Positions 10,388-22,900 of a stretch of 64,000 nucleotides of DNA are shown in pieces. The notes under the pieces are model-generated. The model was not told the origin of the DNA, made no database searches, and saw nothing but the letters and a program-made list of their open reading frames with translations. The first letter of the stretch is position 1. Every line of letters starts with the position of its first letter. This DNA is from Aptenodytes patagonicus. Taxonomy: Eukaryota > Chordata > Aves > Sphenisciformes > Spheniscidae. Position numbers and translations under genes: made by a program. The DNA lies in contig NC_134950.1 of assembly GCF_965638725.1 (NCBI RefSeq), positions 163,036,853 to 163,100,852 on the forward strand, read 5' to 3'.

Positions 10388-10601
10388 AGCCCCCAGCGGC
10401 GGGTGTCACGTTACCCGCCGCCGACCTACCCGCGGCCGGAGGCAGCGACGGGCCCGCCGCTCCGCTCCGCCACGCCACCCCTCCCCTCCCCTCGGGCCGG
10501 GCCGCGCCGCGCCGGGCGGGGCGGGGCCGGGCGCGAGTGCCGAGCGCGGGAGTCGCCGCGCCAGCCCGGGCGCCCGCGTCCGGTCGGGTGAGGCGCCGCA
10601 G

Positions 10602-10632
10602 CCAATCCCGGCCGGGCGGCTGATATGACGTG
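10602..10632. promoter_or_regulatory. INSIG1: CCAAT box paired with TGACGTG
   Basis: CCAAT (10602-10606) and TGACGTG (10626-10632), a CRE/UPRE-like half site, are separated by 19 bp about 220-245 bp upstream of the TATA box. NF-Y next to an SREBP or CREB/ATF site at about two helical turns is typical of sterol-regulated promoters. The specific factor is inferred. Confidence 0.45.
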
Positions 10633-10882
10633 CGGGACACACCACCCGCCTTCCCCCCGCCCGCACCGCGGCTGACGGCGGCAGGACCGCGCGGCGCCGC
10701 CGGCCCGCCCCGCTCCAGCGCCGGGCCGCGGCCGACGGCGGGCGGGAGCGCGCGCGTCGCCTCGGGGCGGGGGCGGGCACGCGAGGCCTCCTCAGCGCTC
10801 CCCCGCCAACGGTTGTAACCGCCCGCTGAGGCGGGAGCCCTGAGGAGAGCCCGCGGCCCAGCTGCTCCCGCCAGCCCACCCC

Positions 10883-10994
10883 GGGGTGGCGGCGGCGGTG
10901 CTGATGTTGGTGGCGGTGGCGGAGATGCTGGTGGTGGTGATGGTGGTGGTGATGGTGGTGGTGAAGGTGGTGGTGAAGGTGGTGGTGAAGGTGG
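10883..10994. repeat. Imperfect GGT/GAT/GAA trinucleotide repeat
   Basis: An array of GGT triplets interspersed with GAT, GAA and GCG triplets, about 112 bp long, at the upstream edge of the CpG island. Translated on the minus strand it gives a poly-His frame, which I do not regard as a gene. Confidence 0.85.
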
Positions 10995-13799
10995 CCTCCG
11001 CAGCCCAGCCCTCGCCTGCTCGCCCAGCCTGCCATGGTGGGTTGTCCCCTTGGGAGATGGCAGTTAGTCATGGGGAAGGTTGAAGGTGTCTGCTGCGGCG
11101 TCTGCTGAAGATGAAGGGGATCGGTGATCCTGGCTGTTGTAATTCTGAAATGATGGTGTAAGGAGATCCCGCCAAACCCAGGGCTGTAAGAAGATCGTGC
11201 CAAACCCAGACACCGTCAGCAGCCAGCCATGGGGTGCTGGGCAGATCCCAGACTCCTGACTGTTACCGTCGGTGCCGACAACCTGAGCAGCTACTCTGCC
11301 AGCACCGGCAAAGCCTGGGTCGTGATGCACCCAGCCTAGTGTAGCGTCATAAAAATACAGTTAAATGCAAGTTCACCCTCTGGATTCTGCGAGAGTCTGG
11401 AAATCGGCCTAGCAGAGATGGTTAGCTGTGTCTGCTGTACATCATGTTAGAGTTTAGCACCAACAGTTGTCTACAGAGCAGGATGCGGCTGCTAGGCTTC
11501 TTTTTTAAGATGCCAGTTCTCCAGGTCGCACTGGAGGTTAGTGTGTTGATAGTAGGAATACCTGGATTTCTTGTTTATTTAGCTGGCCTCACTGGAGCCA
11601 GCAGGTCTTCTTTTGCACGAGGTATGCCCTTTTTACAGTTGGAAAGCATATAGGACCCAAAACAGCTTTTGGTTTTAGTCTCATATGCTAAAATTGTTTG
11701 GATTCTTCTGTCAGATTTTTTAAGACATGATTTATTTCCCTTTCTTCATTTTTTTTTGTGACCCAGTGGACCTCCACTATAAGTTTGAGTTAACTAATTT
11801 CAGAGAAAACTGTCTTAATATATTGTCATAATTTTATGGGTTCCTCTGCAGAAACATTTGACTTGTTCCAGGAAATCACATGCAGACATAACACTTCCCT
11901 TCATGGCAACTGTGTACGAGTTTTGAATTGACACAGGCGATTTATCTGTATCCTCGGACCGCTAAGCAATACCTTCGGCAGCTCTAAATAAGGGCTAGAA
12001 CTCATTGCCTGGGAAATTTTCTTTCTTGTTGAATCACTTTGAAATTTATCAACAGGACTGCGGATCTGAGATAAACCGACCCATCTTCATAAGAAATCTC
12101 TTTCTGGAGTTGAGCTATGGGAAACAAATATAATTCATCCTTGCTTGTGCTACATCTCGACTTTATGTGAAAAGAGATCTTTCTGTATTAAATTTTTTTT
12201 CCCTCAGTCTTACCCACATTCTCAGTGTCTGGGCAGAGTTCACATTCTCTTGTGCTGCGTCTGCTAGTTTTCTTTCCTGAAAGAACCTCTCAAGCATTTT
12301 TGTTATCCTGTGTTTTTTCTCTCCTCGTGGGTATGTCTCCTTTGCTACTTCTTGCACCATCTTTTTATTACTTTTTTTTTTTTTTCATATTCATAATGTT
12401 ATGTGGTGGTGCCCTTCTTTCTTCCAGGCTTCTTTCAGACAGCAGAGACCAACTTCTGAGATGGTAAAACTTGCTGCAGCTTCGCTAAAACCAGCAGAAG
12501 CACTACAACGGTGCACTCGTTGAGAAATTGGCCCTAAACTTGTTTCTCTTGAAGTTATCTGCTCAGAATAAAGGTTAGATGCCCCTTTATGTTTGTGGTG
12601 CTTTACAGTCATATTGCTTTACATTTCCTTTTAGAATCCTAAAAAGGGTTAGACCTCTGCATGCTTTGATTAATGCTTGCAATTTTATGCTCAACAGTTA
12701 TTTCTGGAAAGAAGCGCTCATGTGTCTTTGTAAGATTAATGACATCATTATTCATGCTTTCTGTATTAAACGCTGTGACGTTCTGGAATCTGACAACGTG
12801 CTTGTCTCACAAAGACTGTTTCATGGGCCTCTTAGGCAGGAAACTTAGGATACTTGGACATTTTATTTTTCTCCCTACTTAAACTAGATCAAAAAATGAG
12901 CTGGCTGCTGATATAATCTCAGAAGGCAGTGCTGGAGAATCACAGAGCAAGACCCGTATTATGCCTAAAGCTGCTTTCCCTCTGCTTCACTGGAGACTTT
13001 TTGGAATTTATTCACCTTCAAGACTTTCTCCTATTGATACAGAGAATAGAAACCTTCCCAGTCATAAGCTAAGCCTTAATCTCCTGTGTCTCCGTAAAAG
13101 GATTTGGTGACATGCATTGTTTGATTCCTGATGCCAACCTTATGTACAAGAGTTCAAAAAATCTTTTGACATCAGCAGCAGTTTATCAGACTGAGTTCCT
13201 TGCTTTATCAGCGGCCTCCAGTGTAGTTGTGTGAATTCTCAGGAATCTGCAGCGAAGCCTGCAGATCGCACGGTGCCTTCTCGGAGGTCAGCGTACCTCG
13301 GTAATAAATGGCGTATGCTGAGTTCTGTAGCATAGTTCTGTGAAATTGCCCAAGTCCCAGCGCAGGATCTCATTAAAAGCTAGAAGGAGAAGGACGGGGA
13401 GTGATTACACGGTACAATAAGCAGTATGCGAAACGTACAGACTGAACAAGACAAACCCTAGCCGGAACACTTCAGGCATGTAAAACAAAGGGGTAACACA
13501 AAATGTGTTGGTGGTTAGGATATAACAATGTGAGTCATCCACAGCGAGCAGAACTTAAAAACTCGGCTGCTTTTACGTAATCTGAGGGTGAGAAATGATA
13601 GTTGGAGTCTGAGCGTGGAAATTAAACCCTAAGATATCCTACCAAAGCTCTCTATCTTTGTGTAGTTAATAATACCATAGTGGGCATAGGACAAATGTTA
13701 GCTGAAGTTTTTTTGTTTAGTTGCCGACATTTCTCTAGCTGCTTTTTTTACCAGAACAAAACAGAAAGAACAATTATATGTAGGCTGCAGTCTTCAAGT

Positions 13800-13990
13800 G
13801 TCTCTAAATTCATGTAACAACTATCGTATAATTAGCTAATCAACAGCCCCCATGCAGCTGTGGGTGCCGACTCACTGCCAATGAACCTCTGTCCTGACAC
13901 AAAGACAGCGTCTTTGTCTCGGTTTCAACTTCATTCATCGCCGTCACTCTGCATATTTATGTAGCAGCGAGTTCAATGACTTCATACTTC
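13800..13990. promoter_or_regulatory. Candidate conserved non-coding element with paired SOX-like motifs
   Basis: A repeat-free, balanced-composition block with ATAATTAG, CTAATCA and TGCATATTTATG homeodomain/POU-like sites. It also has an 8-bp inverted repeat, acaaagac/gtctttgt (13899-13906 and 13910-13917), that places two SOX-type ACAAAG cores head to head around a 3-bp spacer. It has no coding features. Regulatory function is a guess from motif density. Confidence 0.25.
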
Positions 13991-14123
13991 ATATTCAAGA
14001 TGGTGATTTGCTCTAAACTTCATTGTGAAAAAATACTATTTGCTGGTTAGATTGTTGTTGAAAAAAATACTTCTTTGATATTAGTAGGTTTTTGAGGCTG
14101 ATATGAGCAGTGTTACTGAGGCA

Positions 14124-14177
14124 AGCTGTTCTATCCAGGTATGGTTAAAAAGCTGTTCTATCCACGTATGGTTAAAA
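14124..14177. repeat. 27-bp tandem duplication
   Basis: Two head-to-tail copies (14124-14150, 14151-14177) differing at one position. Confidence 0.9.
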
Positions 14178-16894
14178 ATTGTTGGAATTCTGGTCTTGCT
14201 ATATTTACATTTATACACTTATTTATACTACCTCCAGATCTTTGAAGATACTAATTAGAAGTGACGTTTCCATCTTTTTTTTTACATTAGCTGTGACATA
14301 AAAAGCAGGGCACTATAAGGAGCGTGTTTCCTTGAAAGTGAAATTATTGGCTATAATGCCTTTGTAAATGAGTAGCTAGTCAATCATCATATGAGGGGAT
14401 GGCCAGTTTCGTATAATAATAGTCCAGGTCATGACAGTCTAAAGAATAGGTGAAATAAACAGATCTATCGTCATTAAAAAAACCCAGAAGGGACATTGTC
14501 TTTTATATGCATTTATTTCTTGATGGAAACATTACTTGCATGAAGAAGAAACATTTCTATCACTGTTCCTTATACAACATCAGGTTTTGTAAAAGGGTTC
14601 CTCCAAGGTGTATGTGCAGGCACGCCCATGGTTGATTGTAAGCTCAAATGTTTCTCGCTTGTTTGGCGACTTGGGACTCGGTCATTGCCGTATAGGATAA
14701 AAAGGAAATTTCCTCAAGGATTGCAATGTGTGCTAAGTTCCCCTTACAGCCTTCTCGTGGTACACAATTCCAGCACTTTTTGCCCTCTCATGATGGCAGC
14801 CTTCTCACTTACTCTTGTCATATGTGCCTGAGGAAGATGCTTCTGGAATTCATATGCTAGCTTGTAGGGTTAAGCATGAAGACACCGCAAAGGAGTTACT
14901 CCCCCAGTACATGTTTAAAACTTTAGATTTCATCATGCTACAGCGCGGGAGATGTGTAGTGACACTCTCCTGTAGCTATTCAGCTTGGAACGAGTAGTTA
15001 CACAGGAGAGGAAGGAACTTCACAACATCCTCATTTTCCAAACTCTTCTCACTATGTCAGGTAGAAGGACTGTTCCTGTCTGGGAGAGCTAGCTGCAGCC
15101 TCGATGTCTGATGAGATAGCCAAGGTCTAAATCAGATGAGCAATTGTCTGCTCTGCCCCTTCCTTCCCTGTCCTTACTGCGGTAATAACTATAAATAGCA
15201 GAGCTGTGGCTACCAGGAATAGACTCAGTATCACCCACTCTGGTTATATCTGTACATCTTCATGTGCCACAAACTCTGGAGCACAGTGGCCGAGAGCTTT
15301 AGAGCTGTTGCTATCTTATGGGAAACACTTTCTTCCAGAGCTTGTCACACAGGATGATTCTGCCCAATTCACATTGCTTTTTAAAAAAAAATACTTTAAG
15401 ACATCTATAGCTCGTCTTCCAGGACAATGTTATGACTGCATGAAAGAGATCAGAGGAGGTGCCTGAATACTGCCAGTGCCTCTTCCAGGCTGCCATCCTG
15501 AGAGCGTGAATATGTAGAGCTAATCTCACCATCATTTTTTCTCCCATGCAGTCCTGGTTTTGAGCAGGACATTGGGAAAAGTTTTCCAGTGTAAAGCTCC
15601 CAATGCAACCAAGAAGACCAATGCAGAGGAAAAACAACATTGGAGAGAGAACGTGTGTATGCACTAGTGCATGATGTGGAATGAAAGCGTGGCTTCCATG
15701 TTGCATCATGATTAGTACTGTAAACGTTGCCACTTTTCAGGCAAAATCTTAAGATTCCCATGTCAGTGATTACATCAGTACTCTTAAATGCAGTTCACTA
15801 TACCTAGGCGGTAAAAATTACTGTTAGGTATGTTTTCAGATTGCCAAGCTGAACTTTAAGTTAAAATAGTGCAATATATGGGAAGCCTACAACTTTGCTG
15901 GGAGCAATACTTTAGAAACTGCTGAAGCTAGGTTATGCTGAAAAATGTATTTACTTAAAGCCAAAGCCTTCAGCTTTTACTCATAAAAGGACACACTTTA
16001 CTTGTAATAATGAGATCAGGCCACTTGCATGCAAACTCAAAGGACATAATTATGTGCTAAATTGTACTAGTTATATGCTAATGTAATTCTTGCTATCATT
16101 GTAATGCAGGATTGGACCTTACACAACAGCTTCAGATATACCACAGTAAATTTTACTATTTTTACAGATACTGCTAACAGATTAGTCTCAAATCAAATAC
16201 TAGGTTAGGATTCTGCAAATTTTATCTTGTTAATGATCTGGGCTGCACATTGCCAGCTTCACTCGCTTATTCAGGCTTATTTTGGGATGTTGCTTATGCA
16301 AAGTGCTGAAGAAGTTCAAAACATATAGGAGAACAATGTGCATGGTTTAGGAACATGCACTGCGCCCACTCAGTTTGCTCAGATTAGTGCATGTAATGGA
16401 GGTGCCGAAGTTAGTAGCTGTTGCTTTCAGTTGCCCTTGGAGAGGGCAGAGCGAAATCGTACCTCCAGAGGGCTGCTGAGATCCCAGTTTGTCTGGACTG
16501 GCCTTGGGAGGTGCCCATTTCTCTCCTCTGCCTGCGGCGAAAGCTTCTGCTTTCTTTATTCAGAAGTAAGTGAAGTAGGATAGATTCAAGCTTTGAGGTC
16601 AGAGGGCAACTATATGTTTCTACTCTGTTATTATATGGAATGGTTTATAGGCTCAGAACTCATCCAGGTTTCACTGTTTGGTCAGGTTTGTTTGTGTATT
16701 GCCTCACAGGGTCAGGTGTTTGTGACATTTGTAAAGATGAGATCGGTGCCTTCACGTCTGTTGCAGAGGCTCAGAAGCTGTGATTGCAAAAAGGCCTCAT
16801 GGCAAACAGGTATTAACCTCTTGGGTGTTACTAGTTTCTTATGTCCCACATCCGGCAAGTGAGAAACAAGCACAAGGAATAAAGAACAATGACC

Positions 16895-16922
16895 CCGTCA
16901 GAGGAAACCCGTCAGAGGAAAC
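16895..16922. repeat. 14-bp perfect tandem duplication
   Basis: ccgtcagaggaaac occurs twice in direct succession. Confidence 0.9.
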
Positions 16923-19900
16923 AGAAGAAACAAATACAAAATGCCTCAAGATATAATGGCTTTGGGTCTCATCTGAGAAGTTAAAAGTCTGTGCATCCCA
17001 TCTGAGAAGCTACGGGTCTTCTCATCAGCCAACCTTGGCGTCTATTCAACTGAATATGTATTCAATTTTCTCACATTCACTGGAGGAATCTCAGCTGGAA
17101 AAATCAGGCAGGCATCTATCCCCTACTTCTGAATCGGCAGCACAAAGATTTGTGGATATCAAAGAGAACTTGCCCCTATTTTTTAACATTTTAAAATCTG
17201 CTGGTTTTGCTGCTTTGTGGTTAGCTCGTTGCCTGTGTTTGCATGTGGAAATCTTTGTTCTTGTGCTGTGTTGTTTCTCTGGAATGCTATGAGCAGTTGT
17301 TTTTGTTTGTTCATACTTGGGTGGAGCTAACTGTCTAATTGGGTAAATACTTGCAATGTTATACTTGCATGCACAGAAGACAAAGAGGGCCGGATTCCTA
17401 TTGACATAAATGGCCTTTTGCACCAACCCGGCAATGTAAAGGCTTAAATAAAATTGATAACTACAAGGCCACTTTTTATGGTCAGACCATATAAAGTGGA
17501 TTTAGTATAAATAACTGTCATGTCGACATTTATTTCTAATTACAGATGGGCTATATTTTCCAGTTGTGAGGTCTTGTGATTACAGCCATGAAGGGGGAAG
17601 CTGCCTTATTCACTGACTTCATGTTCAAAAGTGCTTGACTTCCACTGGGACTTAGCCCTGTTGAAAAACAAGGCATTTATTTACCAGCCTGTCTTTGGAC
17701 ATCAAGGGTGAGTTCTCCACAGATGTAGAAGTTTCCTAAGTGAACATTAATAGGTCCAAATGCCTGAAGCTGTTTTGAAAATTGCAAGCTTGTGGTGCTC
17801 ACGGAAGGTGTGTTTGTATATATAATAAATACCTTGTATAAACCTTACCAGGCGACTATTGCATGTGTTACCATTAGCTAAGCTACAAAGTACACTATAA
17901 AGATCTACACACATATGAACAGATTGTAATGAAGACTTATGACTGAAGAGGCTGGCTGTTAATAGGTAATTCAGCCTTTCTTTGTACAAAGGTTAATAAA
18001 AATGGTTGTGACATAAGGAAAAGTGAAACTGAAATCTGCAGTTGAGGTGTTGTGTAGACTTGACCTTAGTTCAGCTTCTATGTAGCTGTAGCTATGAAAG
18101 CCTGGAGCTCATCGTGAACTGATTTATCCTGCCTAGTCTTGAAAGAATTGCATAGTCTCATAGTGCCATTGCTTCACACATGCCATAAGCCAACAAGTGT
18201 CTGTCTGTAGGTGTAAGAAAAAACTTTAATGTATGAGACTTTTATTTTATTAACAGTTATTTGTCTTGTTTGAAATTCTCACTATCTTTCTTCAAGGTTC
18301 AGCTATTTATTCTTATCTCAAAAAAATAAATAGGAATAATTTAGAGTTTCACTTCCATAGGGCTAAACTCTGATGTCTTACACTGTCTGGTATCTTACTT
18401 CATCATTAGTTCCGCTGGGTTCATTGATAACTAATTGTGGTGCAAAGTATCCCTCAGACCGAGTAAAACTTCCCAATCTGTTTTAAGCCTTACCACAGTG
18501 TAGCCATCTGCTCTTCCACTCCTCCTCATCCTTTACTGCAGGTCCCAGATTTTTGTCTGCCTTTACAATGTGTGTATTGAAGCTCAGACTGTCTCTGAGC
18601 AAGCAATCGTTGACTGGGTGGTCAGCCCTATCTCTACTGCATAAATTATTCCTGTTGTCAGTCCCTACAGTGTGCTCGCGGATCTCCCTGTGTAATCATT
18701 CTGTGAAGCAGAATGGGAACGTGAGCCAGGTAACACAGATTGCCTTGCTGTTTTCAGCTGTATCCATTCTCTGATCTAATCCACTCCTCACCCATCTCTA
18801 CGAACGGCATGGTGAGTGAGAATAAGCAGCTACAGAGGGACGGAGCCTGCTGAGGTCAGTTGTACCACTGCCGGTTTTGCCTTTCCTGCTCGGAAAGCAT
18901 GTCTCACTTCAATTCACCACCAAGCCATGTCACAAGGGTTGTGCTGAATAGTTTCCTATGAGCTCACGCCTGTCAACTGATGGCAAACTGACTGTAACTT
19001 TTCTTGTTGTTGGGGTCTTTGTAAGCTCCTTTGTAGATTCTTGTAAGCTCATGTCGAGTATTTCCCTCAGAGACGCGTAACTGGAATTTATAAAAAAGCA
19101 CGTATGATTCTGTGTTTTTCCTTGCTACCTTAGTTCTGAAAACTTCTTGAACTTTATTCGCTTAGTGACCTTTATCCAGTTGTAAAATCAAGTTAAAATG
19201 GTTCAGTGGCTTTAAAGGTATAGGATAAGTAGGAAAGCGAATACTAGACAAGGCAGCAAGGCTGAATAAATCTTTTTCATTAGGAAAGCAGGCTAAAAAT
19301 GGTAACACTTCCCTTCCCCAACTCGATATTGGTTAACATACTAAATATATACAGACAGTCTTCCTTGTGATTTTGAGATTAGCATCACCAATCCTATTTC
19401 TCTACAGTGTTTTTCCTGCTTCTTGTGTGTAAACAATCTGTAGTAATAGTACAGCAGCACCTAATCCTCATCTTCTGGCAGCCACCCATGGAAATTAGTT
19501 CCTCCTTCAAGTCTTGCCTTTTCTCTGGGTGCTGTGTTTAGTGATGCTGGTGATATGTGTGTGAGTAGCCTAGGACATTTCTCACTCTCCATCAGACCTT
19601 TATCCCACCATCACCGTGTTTTCTGAATACTTCCATCTGGTTTTGCCCGAAGATTGGGCAAAGCTTTCTAACCTGGATTATGTAAGTATTTCATTGACTT
19701 TACTGTGAAAGCTTATCTGAGTTGGGCAAGCAGAATTTGTCCTGTTGTTTGGTCTTGGGGTATTACTGAAGACTCATTTAAGTAGCAGAGAAGCTTTCAT
19801 GAGGTTGGGGAAGGAATGTGTCCTTTTATGCTTCTACTCATCTACCTGGATCTGCTAAAGCCAAGTCTTGTCCGTTCACAAGAGAAATTTTGTCATGAAT

Positions 19901-22900
19901 ATCTGGTACTTGGATTGGCAGCCAGTCAGAAATGCCTAACTGCCCAATGACTTTCCCCACAAGTAAAAGTTAAATACGCATTTGAAATTTTTAAGCACAT
20001 GTTTAAAGTCCACAACCTAATTTGCTGAGGGAGGTCATTAACATTTTGCTTTGTATTAGGAAAAACCCTTTACCAATGAATCTCAATGGGAAAAGCAAAA
20101 ACCTGGGTTTGTTCCAAAAGATTCATTCATGAAAAATTCTGTTGAATGAAAAAGGAAATTTACAATTTTTTTAAAGACTTACTTTATCTGGTATGAGTTC
20201 TTTAGTCTAGACTAACTGTACGTTTTACAGATAACTATTAATTCAACTGATGTTTGAGATAACTATAATAAATACTGTGAGAATTATTGGCATGTCTTTA
20301 ATGTTCCTGTCTGCATGACATATCTGGATTCTCTGTAGAAATAAAGCCTGCTGCTGTTTCATGTTGAAGATGAAGTATGTCCATCAATATCTTTCCCAGG
20401 GGAATAGAGAGAACGAGGACTGGGAGAAGGTGGTTCAGCAAACACACTCCTCGTGAGGAGCGCACTTGCATAGTAGCTTGTCTTTAACTCTTCCCAAGCA
20501 GTGGAGCGTGTCATTACTTTTGCAATAAACCGTTCTTCAGGAACAGATACAAATCAGCTGAAAAACAATTAAAACCATAATTTTATGTAACAGTGTCCAT
20601 CAAACAACTTTACTCAGTCTTTCTGAAAGGCCACTCTTCAGCAGACTGGCAGAAGTGCGAGGGGAACAGAATATTTATGACCAGTGGAAGCACGGTTGGC
20701 CTTTTGCCCTAGAGGAATGGCTTGATGAGAAGATCTTCTGCTTAAACCAAGCATTAGTAAAATAATTTGGACCTAGGCTTGAGGTAATGATGTTTAGCAA
20801 AACTGCTGCAAGGGCTTTTTTACTGCCCAGAGTGATACTGAACTGAATGAATGTTCTAGGAGTCTGTTGTGCGCCAACCCACAGCTGCATAGTTGATCAA
20901 CCCTACCTTTTGGGAAAAATTGAATTTGTACTGACGTATGAAATTTTTAGTTCAGATCTTTTACAAAGATTTGTTCCCAATGCTAAAATCCTATTTGACT
21001 CGTCTCTTGCAGTTCCTTTACAGTTTATTGCGTAGTACATCAAGAAGGCAAACAAAGCTTTATCCTTCTCTGGACAGCTATTAGGAACAGATCCACTGAC
21101 TCAACTGCTCAAGAGGACAAAACCCAAAATTTGGTTCTTTATTCCAAACTAATGCACATAAAACATCTCTCCGTCCTAGGCCCACAGTCCCATGGAGTAG
21201 GTATCAACACATAACTAAAGAACAAGAGAAAATACAGCAAACCTTAATATCTATGACTGGAATAACTACTGTATCAGTGTTGCTAATGACCTCTTCTGCT
21301 GCTAACCACAATTTTTTCTTTTTTTCCCCCCAAACTGCCTGAGCCATAGCTGTTTCAAACTGATTTCCTATCTCCTTTCCTCATTTAGTCCATCTGATAA
21401 TGCCACCAGACATTATTTTGTCTCCTGAGAAGACTGATGGGGGAGGATCCAAAGCTGGTTTAAATTCACTTTTCTCTGCTCACCCCTTAATCTGTGTCAA
21501 GTTATGCTGGATATGCTGTTCCGAGAGACAGCTCAGGCTTCTTTATCTGTCTTAGTAGCACTGCTTTGCTTTTCAAATCAGCAAACAAGAAGCCATGCCT
21601 TAAATAAGCCACTTCATTATCTTTTGTTTCGGATCTTTTTGGTTTGTTTGTTTGTTTTTTTTTTTAAAAATATTGTTTATCACTGATAATAATTAAAACA
21701 TGTATTTTTCCTTGTAGATCATAAATTGAATGGACAGTTTGTAGTCATTTGTCTATCATTTCAATGTGGAAATCAATTCTCTGTTATCTACGCATGGCTT
21801 GTCTGGATTGTGGATTAACCAGGCTGGGGATGCACTGACCTCAGTTTATTTACTATGTGGAAAGTTGACTCCGGACCAGTAGGCTGTATTGATTCAAGCA
21901 GAGCGTTGCACGAACATCTGTCAAATCCATGGCTCCCTCTAGTTCAGCGGTAGATTGTCCACGTCACGGCTGTGTGAAGGTCTCTCCAATAGCCTCTGCA
22001 GGCTCCGACGGCGGTGTGCAGAATCAGCTGTCATGATCAGGCTCCTAAAGGGGCACTGGAGAGAGCAAGGCAGAGATGTAACACTTCTTTGCACTCTTAC
22101 CTTGAATCAGGCTGGGCTTATTTATGCTCTGGGACCTATGGTGGCAGCCCCTCAGCTGTCTGAAGCTGAGAAAGCAATCTTTGCTCCTTAAACTACCAGC
22201 ACAAGAGGGATTTCCGACTTTAAATAAACTACTTAGTTACTAGTTAGTTTAATTTAGTTAGTAATAAATTGGAGTAGACTGAATACACCGTGCTTGTAGG
22301 CAAGGCTGCTGTTTCCAAAAACTGGTCATGGCTACAGCAAGCTCTAGTTCCATGTGTTTCTCTGCTGGTGGTCCCAGCAAAATGGTTTTCCTTTTCACCT
22401 TCAGCAGCAAACGTGGACTGCTTGACCATAATTTGTATTTACTTTAAATTAATAGAATGTGGTGAATTTAGGCCTTAATGCAGGTCATCGGTTCAATTTT
22501 AAATGTTTAGGTGTTTAAATAATAGACTCCATATTAAAATTATATCAACAAAAAGGATCTAGTTTGTTTTGTTTAATTGAAAAAAATTATAGATTTGTAT
22601 TTACCTTGTTATCTTTATCTTTTATTATTCCAAAGAGATTCTGAATAGAGGTGCTATCTCACCTTTAACTGTGCTCTTGCAATCTTGTAATCAGTCAAAC
22701 TAGTAATTTATGTTTCTGTTGAAAGCAGGTGAGAAGTAATTAACTCGTGTTGCATCCATGTCTTTGCAAGTCTTTCATTTTCAGGAAGTATCTGCACTAG
22801 CAGGTTTTTTTTTAATTTCAGACTCTTCAACACTCCTGAGCTTCTACAGAAAGCCAGCGCTCTCAGCACCGTACGGGAGTGCTCGATGCCTTGCAGAAGT

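Larger units (their letters stand above)
8650..11050. promoter_or_regulatory. INSIG1: CpG island spanning INSIG1 exon 1 and 5' flank
   Basis: Base composition switches sharply near 8650 from AT-rich to very GC- and CpG-rich and returns to average near 11050. The long open frames on both strands here (up to 265 codons) come from the low stop-codon density of GC-rich DNA. The island extends at least 650 bp beyond the predicted start site, so a divergent plus-strand transcript is possible but not shown. Confidence 0.9.

Noticed and set aside
10406-11203. 265-codon minus-strand frame with a poly-His tract
   Set aside because: It is produced by the GGT/GAT trinucleotide repeat and the CpG island. 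It does not begin at a sensible start, shows no domain, and lies in the INSIG1 promoter.
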